This document shows, piece after piece, positions 44,650-56,497 of a DNA stretch of 64,000 bases (positions within the stretch are counted from its first letter, which is position 1; the number at the start of each line of letters is the position of its first letter). The DNA lies in contig CM067357.1 of the NCBI GenBank assembly GCA_034190875.2, positions 1,352,693 through 1,416,692 of the forward strand. Direction: 5' to 3'. The notes beneath the pieces are model-generated. The model was not told the origin of the DNA. It saw only the letters and a list, made by a program, of their open reading frames with translations, and ran no database searches. The translations under genes and the position numbers were made by a program. The stretch comes from Urechis unicinctus. Lineage: Eukaryota; Annelida; Polychaeta; Xenopneusta; Urechidae.

Positions 44650-45130
44650 CTCTTCTCTAACAGTGAAGTAAGGAAGTATTTCCTGTTGAGTCTTCTCCTT
44701 AACAATGGGTCATCCCCTCATTATAGTTTGCTGTAGGGTCTGGAGTGTGTGGTCAGCTTTGGTTTGTTGTTGCAAATTTAGCAGTCTCTCTTCATTACTC
44801 TGGGGTAATTAGCCGTGTGTATGACTTCCAGTTTCTTTTCCAAATGGCTTTGGAGCTTCTGCTTATACGTTGGATAGGCACGACTGAGTGTATCTGCTAG
44901 ATTCATATCTTTTCCTTGTTTGTACACCACTATGACGTCATAGTTGTGCATTCTCAGAAGCATGCGATGAAGACCGTTTGGGGCTCTGTTCCAGTCAGAA
45001 AATGCTAGCTAATGTTTCCTTTACAATTTGCGCATACCTTTGCTCCACGTTTGTTAGTGCTCTTGAAGCAAATGCTACCGTTTGCGTTTTCTGCATTAGG
45101 CACGCACCCACGCCTACTTCTGACACATCC
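44650..45130 (-). pseudogene. Ty3/gypsy RNase H/connection fragment
   Basis: The minus strand encodes SEVGVGACLMQKTQTVAFAS, then RALTNVEQRYAQIVKETLA and, after a break, RMHNYDVIVVYKQGKDMNLA and DTLSRAY. This is the RNase H and following tether of a gypsy-class pol, from a different family from the element at 27-31 kb. Frames change near 44970. No LTRs were seen. A partial, shuffled second copy is at 54182-54700. Confidence 0.8.
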
Positions 45131-45240
45131 TTCTTTTTCCCATTTGTCTTAGAGGCTGCTGCTTAATCTTATCTATTCACCTTGGTGGGCACACATAACA
45201 CATTAGTGTTTGCGTGCTGTTAAACCCTGTCCTTACCATT
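45131..45240 (+). mobile_element. SINE-like 3' fragment
   Basis: CCCATTTGTCTTAGAGGCTG through CACATAACACATTAGTG to the CTGTCCTTACC tail. Confidence 0.75.
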
Positions 45241-45565
45241 CTATTTTGTTGTCGCTGACATCCAGTGTGATGACGTATTTTGTCCAGCTCAGCTGACAGC
45301 TGCGATGACAGGACTTCCATCAACCATGTGCGGTACATAATTTGCGAACTGAGTGTTGAGTCCCCTTGTGCGTCTGGTGCTGCATGGGGTACATCTTAGA
45401 TGTTTAGGCCATACCAGAGAAGCACCACGTGACGGAATAAGCCCATCGTGTGTAAGTGGGTCAAATAGTGGTACGTTGAATCAACCAGTGGGACAGGGTC
45501 TCAGTTCTGACCTGTTGATCCATCTCTTCCTTCCTATTCTCTCCTTGACATAAACTTCTCTGTCC
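45241..45565. other. Unassigned sequence upstream of the LINE
   Basis: No gene recognised. The sequence recurs, shuffled, at about 54830-55110. Confidence 0.4.
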
Positions 45566-46009
45566 TGCTGGTGGTTGAGCGGAGCGGTCCTTGCGAGGGC
45601 TATATCTGCAACACACCACTTTGGCCCGGATTTCGCCTAGACGAGAGGGTGGGTTGGCCTGGCCCATTCCTATCGGCTGGTGGCGTCGTGCCCTGGGACT
45701 ACCCATCACATGCATTTGGCATCTTCCTTCATGACATTCATTTACTTCATGGACCATTTCTCATTTCATTGGCTTCACTAGTCCCAGAAGGCGGCTGCTT
45801 AATCAGGTCAATCGGATTCCATTAGGGGTGTTATGGTGCGCCTCTACGAGCTCAGCACCTTGCCAGTGTCTGGGCTCTATGGGTTACGTATTGTATCACT
45901 TTTTATGGGGGACGAGTATATCACCTGTGTAGCCCTGGCATCTTTAAGATGTCCCTTTATTGGGCTCCGGGGCGGGTGGGGAGCACAGGTGATGAATTGT
46001 TTTATTACT

Positions 46010-47254
46010 ATGTCTATTTCTCCTCCTGGCCAGAAAAGGAAGCACACTGAAGAAAATGATTTGAATCAAATAGAAAATTGGCAAAGATTTCTTATACTTG
46101 AAAGGACCGACGGAAGTTTAGAGAAAGTTTCATTCATTGTTCTATTTAAAGGAATTTGTGGTATTGCGGGCACCCCAAAAACTTTAAAACTTTTGCGATC
46201 TGGGCTTTACCTTGTAGAAACTTCAAAACAAATTCATTCCAAACTTCTTCTCCAAACCACTAAAATAGCAAATATCAATGTAAAATTCAGCCCTCATCGA
46301 ACCCTTAACACCATCAAGGGTGTTATAAAATCTTTCGAACTCAAATATTGCAGCGAAGAAGAAATTTTGGAGGAATTGAAAAATCAAAATGTAAGTGAAG
46401 TAGCCAAAGTGCTCATTAATAAAAATGGAGAAAAAATTCCCACAGGCACCCACATCCTTACTTTCAACACCCCTTACCTTCCAAACAACATTAAAATAGC
46501 TGGCCTGAACATCAAAACTGAACCATTTATTCCAAATCCTTTAAGATGCCACAACTGTCAAAGATATGGCCATTTTAAAACCAAATGTAATAGAACACCA
46601 ATCTGCCCCAAATGCGGTGATGAGCACGGGGAGCAGGATTGCAAGGCACCATTCAAGTGCGCAAACTGCTCCGGTGCTCATCCCGCATACTCTAAACGTT
46701 GTCCAATTTGGCAAATCGAAAAACAAATTCAAACACTACTTATCACCCAAAAACTTCCTTTTCCTGAAGCGAGAAAAATAGTAGAGTGCCAAAATTCAAC
46801 TTCTTCCAGACCTTCATATGCTAGTACTGCAGCAGCACCAACTAAAATAACCAAATCTATTAGTACACAAACAGAAAACTACCCTCCGAAACTACCCCCT
46901 TTCAAAGCCAGCAATCCCCCAACAGAACAACAAACAAAACCAAACACTCCCACTACCCCAAAAGTCAATGAACACATAACAACAAACAAATACAATGAGA
47001 AATCTAAACTCCCACGGTCAATCAAATCCAAACTCACCAGGGTTCAGAACCCAGATTCTTTTGTTGGGCCCAACATCTATGGCCCATTGTCTGCCATGGA
47101 GACTGATGAGGTCCCCCATGGCAGACACACATCATCAGGGGCCAATCGGGACCCTGGGTCTGTAGTGGCCCAGGGAACCTGCGGCCCTAGGAATGCCATG
47201 GGGACTGAGGTCCACCATGGCAGCAAACGTCCCGCCAAACCCCCTGATAGGTAA
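46010..47254 (+). CDS. LINE ORF1 (nucleic-acid-binding protein)
   Basis: ORF1 proteins bind LINE RNA and act as chaperones in the ribonucleoprotein. I chose the ATG at 46010 (MSISPPGQKRKHTEEN), which gives 414 residues; the open frame upstream belongs to the leader. An RRM-like N-terminal part (SLEKVSFIVLFKG, SGLYLVETSKQIHSKLLL) is followed by three CCHC-type knuckles at about residues 180-232 (CHNCQRYGHFKTKC, CPKCGDEHGEQDC, CANCSGAHPAYSKRC). The C-terminal half is polar and rich in Pro, Thr and Asn. The frame is intact. Its TAA overlaps the ORF2 ATG in TAATG. Confidence 0.9.
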   Translation: MSISPPGQKRKHTEENDLNQIENWQRFLILERTDGSLEKVSFIVLFKGICGIAGTPKTLKLLRSGLYLVETSKQIHSKLLLQTTKIANINVKFSPHRTLNTIKGVIKSFELKYCSEEEILEELKNQNVSEVAKVLINKNGEKIPTGTHILTFNTPYLPNNIKIAGLNIKTEPFIPNPLRCHNCQRYGHFKTKCNRTPICPKCGDEHGEQDCKAPFKCANCSGAHPAYSKRCPIWQIEKQIQTLLITQKLPFPEARKIVECQNSTSSRPSYASTAAAPTKITKSISTQTENYPPKLPPFKASNPPTEQQTKPNTPTTPKVNEHITTNKYNEKSKLPRSIKSKLTRVQNPDSFVGPNIYGPLSAMETDEVPHGRHTSSGANRDPGSVVAQGTCGPRNAMGTEVHHGSKRPAKPPDR

Positions 47255-50200
47255 TGGCGGGCATTATACAATGGAATTGCCGAGGACTTCGGAATAATCA
47301 TGAAGAACTTCTTACTTTACTCAACAAAAATAATGGTATTGCAGCCTGCCTTCAGGAAACATTTCTGAAGGCAGAAAATAAATATAGCTTGAAAGGCTAT
47401 AAATCTTACCATAAATTTGGAGGCACTGGGGAACGAGCTTCTGGCGGCTCGTCCATTTTAATCAAGGATTTTATTCCCCAGAAAGAAATAGAACTCAATA
47501 CAAACCTTCAAGCAGTAGCAGTAAATATTACCTTAAATAAGTCCATCACACTTTGCTCCCTTTACTTACCGCCGCCAAGCCGAAATTTTACGCGGGGAGA
47601 ACTGGACAACATCGTGGCCCAGTTGCCAGAGCCAGTTCTCCTCATGGGTGATTTTAATGCCCACAACTCTTTATGGGGCAATACATATGATGATGGAAAA
47701 GGCCAAATTGTAGAAGATTTCTTCATTTCTCACAATCTCTGCCTTTTAAATGACGGCTCAAATACATACATCCATCCAGGCTATGGCACACCCACCGCAA
47801 TAGATCTTTCTTTCTCTTCTCCTTCTTTGTTTCTCGACCTTGCATGGGAAGTTGGTGTCGATGATACCTGTGGAAGTGACCACTTCCCCATTCTTATCCA
47901 CCTAAACCCTCCGTTACCACCAGAGTCACCTCCAAAGTGGCAGCTGCATAAAGCAGACTGGCCCTCCTTTGGATCTCTGTGTGGGGAGGCTATCCACAGG
48001 GATAAGATGCAAGGGCGAGATACACACATCGATACATTTTGTGCTAAACTGCTTGAAATTGCCTCCAAAACTATTCCGAAGTCCTCGGCAAAGCCCAGGC
48101 GCATCCCAAAACCATGGTTTAACCAAGACTGCCAGGACGCCATCAACCACAGAAAAAGGGCCCTTAATTTTTTTCAAACTCACCCAACCCATGCAAACCT
48201 GGCATCATTCAGGGCAGCGAGAGCGAGAGCTCGGCGGGTCGTTAAAGAAAGTAAAAAGAATTCATGGAAAACTTATATATCAAAATTAAACTCGAAAACA
48301 TCAATCAAAAAGACATGGGAAATGGTCCGCAAAATAAGTGGAAAAAACACCTCTTCCACTTCTTCTTACCTTCTAACACCAGATGGTAATGAAGTAAAAA
48401 ACAAACAAGAAATATCTAACATCATAGCGGACACAATAACCATGAATTCTTCCACTGCTAATTATACTGAAAAGTTTCAAAGACATAAACAGATAACTGA
48501 AAGAACAAAACTTAATTTTAGGTCAAACAACGAAGAAAATTATAATGTTCCTTTTACTGTAGAAGAATTGAAAGAATCTTTGAAACTCTGCAAGGACACT
48601 GCAGTAGGACCAGACGATGTTCATTACCAATTTCTTAAACATCTTCCAGAAGAGTCCTTGTATGTCTTATTAGACATATACAATCACATATGGAGCAGTG
48701 GAGAATATCCGGACTCATGGAGAGAGGCTACCATCATCCCTCTCCCAAAGTCCGGAAAAGACCCAACCAACCCGTCGAGCTACAGGCCCATCGCTCTCAC
48801 GAGCTGTCTCTGTAAAACCATGGAGCGAATCGTTAACAAGCGTCTTATGTGGTACTTGGAAACTAATAATATAATAAATGAACATCAATCTGGCTTTAGA
48901 AAAGGCCGATGTACCACAGACAACCTTGTTAAGTTAGAGTCTTATATTAGGGATGCATTTTTAAGGGGGACCATGTCGTGTCTGTGTTTTTCGATCTTGA
49001 GAAAGCATATGACACGACATGGAAATATGGGATTTTAAAAGATCTACAAGAAGCTGGTCTTCGAGGTAATATGCCACTATTTATACAAAATTTTTTAAAT
49101 GATAGATTTTTTAAGGTAAGAATTGGGACATCACTTTCGGACCAACATGGTCAGGTAATGGTGGTCCCACAGGGCAGCATTCTTTCTGTCACACTTTTCA
49201 ATTTAAAGATCAATAGCATCACAAAAGTTCTTAAACCTGAAATAGAAAAATCACTTTATGTAGACGATTTCCTTATATCTTACCGATCCAGCAGTATGAC
49301 CACCATAGAACGCCAGCTACAAATCAACCTTAACAAAATTCAGAAATGGGCAGATGAAAATGGTTTCAAATTTTCCACTACAAAAACAGTTTGTGTACAT
49401 TTTTGTCAAAGAAGGGGCCTTCACCCTGACCCAGAATTAACCATAAATGAAAATCCCGTCCCTGTTGTGGAAGAAACCAAATTCTTAGGTATCATATTTG
49501 ATTCAAAACTTAATTTTAAATCCCATATTAATTACATCAGGAATAAATGTCTCAAGGCAATGAATCTTCGTAAAGTAGTGTCCAAGCTGGACTGGGGAGC
49601 TGACAGGCAGGTCCTGCTCAGGCTCTACCGGTCCTTGATAAGATCAAAGCTTGACTATGGCTGCATCGTTTACGGTGCAGCTCAAAAATCTTATCTAAAA
49701 CGACTGGACATAGTCCAGAATCAGGCTCTGAGGATTTGCCTTGGGGCATTTCGAACATCACCCATTGAAAGCCTCCACACTGAAGCCAATGAAATGCCTA
49801 TCCATCTAAGAAGAAACAAACTGGCCCTTCAATATGCAATTAAAATAAAAAGCAATCCAGATCACCCTGCCTATGACATTATCTTCCATCCCAAATACCA
49901 AGTAATATATGAAACTAAACCTAATGCCATACCACCTCTTGGGCATCCGTATTCAAGAATCGCTAAACAACATATCCAATAATTTAGACATTATTGCTCC
50001 AAACAAAATTCCCGAAACACCACCCTGGCAATTGAACACACCAACAATAGACACATCCCTTACCAAATATGATAAATTAAATGCAAATGACCTCTTGATG
50101 AAATTTCATGAAATAAAAGAACATCACAAAGACAAGATACTTATTTATACTGATGGATCCAAAGATGCAAACCGTGTGGGCGCTGGAGTCGTGTTCGGAC

Positions 50201-50939
50201 CTCAGACCCACAAGGAAAGACTGCCTGGTGCAGCATCTGTTTTTACAGCTGAAGTTACCGCAATAAGGATGGCATTGTGCCTTATTGCTCACCATCCCAA
50301 TGCGGATTTTACAATTTTTAGTGATTCTTTATCTGCCCTGGAGGCAATTGGGAATAAGTTGTTATCGTGCCATATTGTTGTAGATATTTTAGAAAATCTT
50401 ACTCGTTTATCCATGCTGGGAAAAAATGTTGAGTTTGTCTGGGTACCCAGTCACATAGGTATCCCAGGCAACGAAAGAGCCGATAGGACTGCAAAGGAAG
50501 CCCTACATGAGCCAGTGTCTGAAACCAAGATTCCCTTTACAGACTTAAAACCGCAGGTCGTTAAACTTTTTAAACAAAAAAATGGCAGGACCAGTGGGAT
50601 GAATCCATTCCAAACAAACTTTACGAAATCCAGCCTCAACTTGGGGAGTGGCCACACAGCTGCAGAGAGAGCCGAAGAGAAGAGGTCGTTCTTGCTCGCG
50701 CTCGTATAGGACACACCTATACAACTCATGCCTTTCTACTAAGGGATGAGCCCATCCCTGAATGTATTTCTTGTCAATGTGCCTATACTGTCAAGCACAT
50801 TCTCATCGAATGTGCTGATTTGATTTTGATCCGAAATCGCTTCTTCCGGGTTCAAACCCTTTCAGAATTGTTTGAAAGGGTGAATCCATCCAAGATACTT
50901 GGATTCATAAGAGAAATTGGACTTTTCTATAGATTTTAG
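47254..50939 (+). pseudogene. LINE ORF2: endonuclease, reverse transcriptase, RNase H (three frameshifts)
   Basis: ORF2 nicks target DNA and copies the LINE RNA there. The EEP nuclease comes first (WNCRGLRNN, QETFL, GDFNAHNSLWG, GSDHFPI). RT motifs follow: SYRPIALTSCLCKTMERI, FRKGRCTTDN, then after a frame change near 48972 FFDLEKAYDTTW, VPQGSILSVTLFN and the catalytic LYVDDFLIS. A second break lies near 49980. The RNase H has its acidic residues in YTDGSKDA, FTAEVTAIRMAL, FSDSLSAL and GIPGNERADRTAKEA. A third break is at a run of seven A (about 50575). The tail has a Cys/His motif (CISCQC, VKHILIEC) and ends at 50939. All breaks lie at or near simple runs, so the copy may be young or contain sequencing errors. 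Confidence 0.9.
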
Positions 50940-51137
50940 ACCATGCAATTCTCAAAATATTATATATAATTCAATTAATATAATTCAATTAATACTAATG
51001 GGTTTAATTCTTAGTTTTAACCCTTGATTCCTTCTTATCCTTTCGTACTCGTATTTACCCCTCCTTAAGTAGGCACCATATAACACACTAGTGTTGGTGT
51101 GCCGTTAAACCCTATACTTACCTTACCTTACCTTACC

Positions 51138-51660
51138 TGCAGTTTCTATGCAACCCTGTGGATTTATGGTCTTCATGCATCGTACATATTTCTCGGCCTA
51201 CAACTGCCCTGCTGTCGATCAGCAAGTAGGGCAATACAGAGCCATCTGTTTCTCGCATTTGTTTCCGGGAATTCAAAGATTTGTGCCGTACTGCCATTTA
51301 CACAGATGATTGCAAAGAAAGAGAAGAGAGTTCTAAGCCTTATGGAATTATTTCAAAGGGTTGATCCGTGGGGAACTAACACCGAAATGGTTGACACATT
51401 GCTGTCGGCCAGTAAGAAGGGCTATACAGAGCAATCTGTTTCTCGCATTGGTTTCCTTGAATTCAAAGATTCGTAGCGTACTGCCATTTACACACATGGT
51501 TGCAAAGAAAGAGACGGCGTTCCAAGCTTTTGGAATTATTTCAGAGGGTTGATTCATTGAAGTTCTTTACATGCACTAAAGAAATCGATTTTATATAATA
51601 AGAATGATGCTACTGAATATCTCAAGTTTTGGTGTGCCAAAAAACCCTATACTTACCTTA
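51138..51660. repeat. Tandem pair of about 190-bp segments
   Basis: CTGCTGTCGATCAGCAAGTA.. (51209-51365) and CTGCTGTCGGCCAGTAAGAA.. (51400-51550) are two copies of one segment (ATCTGTTTCTCGCATT, TACTGCCATTTACAC, TTATTTCANAGGGTTGAT). Another pair is at 55050-55400. Frames on either strand are open but not recognisable. Confidence 0.75.
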
Positions 51661-52084
51661 TTTTTCCGATAACGTCCTTCACAGGTGCTTACGTTGTATT
51701 GTCAGACACTGGGCTGATTCTTCACGCTACTTGAATATGTACTTGAGATCGATGCGTGCCGCAGCATTTTGGAAAGTTGCCCCCTTTCTGTGTATACCTT
51801 GACTTAGTTTCGCATAGGGCTTTTCAATGCTTTCTAAATTACGAGTTTGGCCAAGCAGTGGTATTATCTGTCTTGTTGTAATAATCGGATCGCAGTTGAG
51901 TTAGATACAATATTTTCAATGAATAATTAAAACTTGGTTGATTACACCCGAGTTCGATTAGTTTCGTTATGCTGAAGAGGCCTAGTGTTGTAACTCTGTC
52001 ACTGGATGGGTGAGTGATGAAGTTGAGAGGAGCTCCTCTTTAATACGTATCTTCCTTGGACACCTTTAATGTCAGACGTAAAAC
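51661..52084. repeat. Duplicated segment including exon-like copy 2
   Basis: 51661-51795 is related to 42196-42330. The whole region 51560-51900 is nearly identical to 55408-55755. Non-coding as it stands. Confidence 0.7.
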
Positions 52085-52378
52085 ATCGTGTTGGTGGACA
52101 ATGAGGTCCCGGTTATTTAGTGCGGTCATTGTGAAGGCCCGGATTTTACCTAGAAGAGAGGCTGGAACGACCTGGTCCAGTCAATCGGCTGGTGGTGACC
52201 CTGAATAATGTGTGTTTCTGTTCACCTTCATTAGCATCGATTTCAGTATCACCCTCTCCCCCGTCTTATTTATCCTAAAAGGAGGCTGCCTAATTAGGTC
52301 AGTCTTGTCCATACATCTTTGTAGGAACCATATTACACATTCGTGTTTGTGTGGCATTAAACCCTAAACACTTTATTA
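52085..52378 (+). mobile_element. SINE-like copy 8, truncated and diverged
   Basis: TGTTGGTGGACAATGAGGTC through GACCTGGTCCAGTCAATCGG to TGTGGCATTAAACCCTAAAC. Confidence 0.8.
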
Positions 52379-52487
52379 CTGGAGGCCATTACATAGCGTA
52401 ATCCACGTGAAGTTTGCAGTTTAAGTCTTATTCTTTGTTATTGAATATTGGTTTGTTCCTGTGGGTTTCCAGCCATTTCTGGATATC

Positions 52488-52795
52488 CGTAGGGGGCAAT
52501 CTGTTTGCTGCGGGTTACGACTCGTGTCGGTGGACAATTGGAGAGGTCCTTATGGGGGCTGTATCGGCAACACACCACTTTGACCTGGACTTCAAATAGA
52601 CGAGAGGCTGGAATGGCCTGGTTCAGTCAATCGGCTTGTGGCGACTTGGCCAAGGATAATCGTTTCCATTTCCTTTTTCATTTATCTTAGAAGGCGGCTG
52701 CTTAATCAGGTCAAACTTATCTATTAATCTTTCTAGGCGCCATATAACACATGCGTGTTGGTGTGCCGGTTTTAAACCCTATTCTCTCTCACTCA
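52488..52795 (+). mobile_element. SINE-like copy 9, 5'-truncated
   Basis: GTAGGGGGCAATCTGTTTGC to CCGGTTTTAAACCCTATTCTC with a TCTCTCACTCA tail, a variant of the CTTACC tail. Confidence 0.85.
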
Positions 52796-52968
52796 ATCAT
52801 TTTGCGATTCTCCCATTTAATTGTGGATTTTGTAGGTTCCAGCAAACTGTAACGCATCACGATATGCTAAGGTACAAGTTTTGTGAGGAGCCCAGACTTG
52901 ATTGGCATATTCACTGTGTGGTTTAACTAGGAATTTGTAAAACATAAAAGTTATTCAAATCCAGGTAA

Positions 52969-53196
52969 TCAAAGGATCGCCTTATTATTTCCAAGTATAA
53001 AATTTGCTTTATTTATTTTCTCATTGATATGGACATCAAAAGTTGATCTATCATCCACAATAGTACCAATATCATTGTCTGTTATTGAAAAAGTAATCAC
53101 TTGACAGTTGGTTCCTATCGTATAGCTTTGGAGTTCTGTTGGTTTGGTGGAAATTCTCATTGTCTCAAGTAAGGAATCTAGAGACCACTCATGCAT
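52969..53196 (-). pseudogene. Second non-LTR reverse transcriptase fragment
   Basis: The minus frame encodes TNCQVITFSITDNDIGTIVD and DRSTFDVHINEKINKANFIL. It matches the RT segment after the catalytic box in CR1-like LINEs (K-D-L-G-V-x-[IV]-D, then L-x-F-x-x-H-I-x-x-x-x-x-K-A). It is too short to classify and differs from the I-type LINE of this window. Confidence 0.6.
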
Positions 53197-53530
53197 TGAC
53201 TCAATGTCCTTTTGTATTATATGATTCGCCCCGACTCGTGACTTTGAAATCAGTTAAGCGCTTGCATTGATGTAAGCCAACCATTTTCCCTAATGCGGAA
53301 GGAGTGACGGATACATATTCTATCCCCCTGGAAGGACATTTAAACCCCCTTTGAGTCGCTGGAATTAGAAGTTGGTGATTTTCTTGCAGCAGCAGCCATT
53401 TTGTTGTACATTAACTGAAATACAAACAAAAGCATGCAGCAAGTGTGTATTTGCTAAATTACAACAGTTGACTCGGTCCTGATTTTGCGGACCAACCAGG
53501 TCTTTCTGATAACCCACTGACTCTGTGTCC
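53115..53530. repeat. Duplicated segment, copy 2
   Basis: Matches 43728-44130 with scattered substitutions. Confidence 0.85.
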
Positions 53531-53744
53531 AGCTTGTTTCTTTTTCAACTGAACAACTCAGTTGTTTTCATATTTATTTCACGGATTGCAGAATTAACTT
53601 CCAGTTAAAATATGTAAGAGCATAATTTGAATGGTTATAAAATACGATTTTTAACATGGTTCTTTACATGACCATGCAAGTATAGTAACTGGTCATTCAT
53701 GCTTGTGTCAACTAACCACTACCATCCTTCACCTCACTTGACCT
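53531..53744. other. Non-coding spacer
   Basis: Nothing recognised. Confidence 0.4.
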
Positions 53745-54181
53745 TGGGTCCGGGGTAGCATAGGCGTTCACGAGCATCATGCACCTGCATGCTGTAAGAT
53801 TCGACTAATAGGGGGCAAACAACTGTTGGCCGTGGGTTGCGAAAGTGTCGGAGGAAGATGGGATCCTGGTGGAAGATAAGAGCAATCGTTGCGATCTATA
53901 TCCTTGCACTTTACATACTTTGGCCCGGATTTCGCCTAGCGAGAGGGTGGGTTGGCCTGGCCCATTCCTATCGGCTGGGACGTCGTGCCCTGGGACTACC
54001 CATCACATGCATTTGGCATCTTCCTTCATGACATTCATTTACTTCATGGACCATGTTCTCATTTCATTGGCTTCACTAGTCCCAGAAGGCGGCTGCTTAA
54101 TCAGGTCAATCGGATTCCATTAGGTGGTGTTATGGTGCGCCTCTACGTCTCAGCACTTGTGTGTCTGGCTCTATGGGTAAC
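53745..54181 (+). mobile_element. LINE 5' leader starting with the SINE-like head
   Basis: Begins TTGGGTCCGGGGTAGCATAG, like the SINE-like elements. It passes through GGCCCGGATTTCGCCTAG and GGCGGCTGCTTAATCAGG, then continues GGATTCCATTAGGTGGTGTT and ATGGTGCGCCTCTACG as in the LINE leader at 45815-45850. It shows that the head of the SINE-like elements is the start of the LINE. Confidence 0.75.
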
Positions 54182-55140
54182 GTGAAGTAAGGAAGTTTTT
54201 CCTGTGGACGAGTCCTTATATGGGTCATCCCCTCATTATAGTTTGCTGTAGGGTCTTTAGTGTGTGGTCAGCTTTATTTGTTGTTGCACATTTAGCAGTC
54301 TCTCTTCATTACTCTGGGGTAATTAGCCGTGTGTATGACTTCCAGTTTCTTTTACAATGTCTTCCTCTCTGCTTATACGTGGATAGGCACGACTGAGTTT
54401 ATCTGCGAGATTCATATCTTTTCCTTGTTTGTACACCACTATGACGTCATAGTGCTTGAAAGAACCGACGGGAGTTTAGAGAAAGTTTCATTCATTGATT
54501 TAAACCGTTTGGGGTTCTGTCCCGGCACTCAGAAAAATGCTAAAACTAATGCGATTTCCTTTACAATTTGCTTCATACCTTTCATTCTAAACTTTTGTTC
54601 AGTGCTCTTAGCGAATATCAATGTATCAAGGAATACATACAGGGATGAGCCTCTTGAAGCCTGCTAATGTTTTCACTGCATTAGGCACATACCCATTCCT
54701 CCTTCTGACACATCCTGCTTTTTCCCATTTTGTCTTAGAGGCTGCTGCTTAATCTTTCAGAATTATTCACCTTGGTGGGCACCACATAACATTCATTAGT
54801 GTTTGCGTGCTGTTGAGTAACCCTTAGTCCTTACCATTCTATTTTGTTATCGCTGACATCCAGTTGATACTAACACGTATTTTGTCCAGCTCAGCTGACA
54901 GCTGCGATGACAGGACTTCCATCAACCATGTGCAGTACATAATTTGTTGAGTGTTGAGTCCCCTTGGGCGTCTGGTGCTGCGTGGGGTACATCTTAGATG
55001 TTTGGGCTTCACCAGAGTAGCACCACGTGACGGCCTAAAGTGGTACTGCTGTCGATCAACAAGTGGGCAATACAGAGCCTCTGTTTCTCGACATTGGTTT
55101 CCATCTCTTCCTTCCTATTCTCTCCTCGACAAAAATTTGT
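54182..55140. repeat. In-order patchwork of sequences from 44.66-46.26 kb and 51.2-51.3 kb
   Basis: Short patches (about 8-270 bp) alternate between two sources that each keep their own order. For example, the gypsy fragment to TATGACGTCATAG switches to LINE ORF1 sequence (CTTGAAAGAACCGACGGGAG.., 54463-54500), then returns to the gypsy fragment (CCGTTTGGGGTTCTGT). At 55030-55140 patches of 45.43-45.54 kb alternate with 51.2-51.3 kb. No intact gene. Confidence 0.75.
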
Positions 55141-55839
55141 GCCGTACTGCCATTTACACAGATGATTGCAAAGAAAGAGAAGAGAGTTCTGTGCCTTATG
55201 GAATTATTTCAAAGGGTCGTCCATGGGGAACGGCCTACAACTGCCCTGCTGTCGATCAGTAAGTAGGGCTATACAGAGCCATCTGTTTCTCGCATTGGTT
55301 TCTTGGGAATTCAAAGATTTGTGGCGTACTGCCATTTACACACATGGTTGCAAAGAAAGAGACGGCGTTCCAAGCTTTTGGAATTATTTCAGAGGGTTGA
55401 TTCATTGAAGTTCTTTACATGCACTAAAGAAATCGATTTTATATAATAAGAATGATGCTACTGAATATCTCAAGTGTTGGTGTGCCAAAAAACCCTATAC
55501 TTACCTTATTTTTCCGATAACGTCCTTCACAGGTGCTTACGTTGTATTGTCAGACACTGGGCTGATTCTTCACGCTACTTGAATATGTACTTGAGATCGA
55601 TGCGTGCCGCGGCATTTTGGAAAGTTGCCCCCTTTCTGTGTATACCTTGACTTAGTTTCGCATAGGGCTTTTCAATGTTTTCTAGAATTACGAGTTTGGC
55701 CAAGCAGTGGTATTATCTGTCTTTGTTGTAATAATCGGATCGCAGTTGAGTTAGATGCATATTTGTCAGACGTAACATCGTTAGTTTCGTTATGGACAAT
55801 AGAGTTGTAACGCAGGATGGTTTGAGTGCGGGAGCTCCT
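55141..55839. repeat. Near-identical copy of 51280-51950
   Basis: Includes ACATGCACTAAAGAAATCG and AATATCTCAAGTGTTGGTG in both. Exon-like copy 3 lies at 55505-55640. Confidence 0.8.
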
Positions 55840-56108
55840 CATTGTGAGGGCCATATCTGCTACATGCAGCTTTGCCCCGGATTTTACCTAGAAGAGAGGC
55901 TGGAACGACCTGGTCCAGTCAATCGGCATGTGGTGACCCTGAATAATGTGTGTTTCTGTTCACCTTCATTAGCATCGATTTCAGTATCACCCTCTCCCCC
56001 GTCTTATTTATCCTAAAAGGAGGCTGCCTAATTAGGTCAGTCTTGTCCATACATCTTTGTAGGAACCATATTACACATTCGTGTTTGTGTGGCATTAAAC
56101 CCTAAACA
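55840..56108 (+). mobile_element. SINE-like copy 10 (partner of copy 8)
   Basis: Nearly identical to copy 8 from GATTTTACCTAGAAGAGAGG to TGGCATTAAACCCTAAACAC. Confidence 0.8.
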
Positions 56109-56227
56109 CTTTATTACTGGAGGCCATTACATGGCGTAATCCACGTGAAGTTTGCAGTTTAAATCTTATTCTTTGTTATTGAATATTGGTTTGTTCCTGT
56201 GGGTTTCCAGCTATGTCTGGTTATCCG

Positions 56228-56497
56228 TAGGGTGCATTCTGTTTGCTGCGGGTTACGACTCGTGTCGGTGGACAATTGGAGAGGTCCTTATGGGGCCGTA
56301 TCGGCAACACACCACTTTGACCTTGACTTCAAATAGACGAGAGGCTGGAATAGCCTGGTTCAGTCAATCGGCTTGTGATAATCGTTTCCATTTTCTTTTT
56401 CATTTATCTTAGAAGGCGGCTGCTTAATCAGGTCAATCTTATCCACCATATAATACATGAGTGTTGGTGTGCAGTTACACCCTGTACTTACCTCACC
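56228..56497 (+). mobile_element. SINE-like copy 11 (partner of copy 9)
   Basis: GTAGGGTGCATTCTGTTTGC to GTTACACCCTGTACTTACC. Confidence 0.8.

Larger units (their letters stand above)
45566..51137 (+). mobile_element. I-type LINE (RNase H-bearing non-LTR retrotransposon), near full length
   Basis: The order is a 5' leader (45566-46009), ORF1 (46010-47254), ORF2 (47254-50939) and a 3' leader ending CCGTTAAACCCTATACTTACC with four more TTACC repeats at 51137. EEP nuclease, RT and RNase H in ORF2, plus a zinc-knuckle ORF1, are the hallmarks of the I group (including Nimb-type elements of molluscs). The clade was not tested by phylogeny. The leader begins with sequence homologous to the SINE-like elements (GGTGGTTGAGCGGAGCGG to CTTAATCAGGTCAATC). 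The 5' end is probably incomplete. ORF2 has three short frameshifts. Confidence 0.9.
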
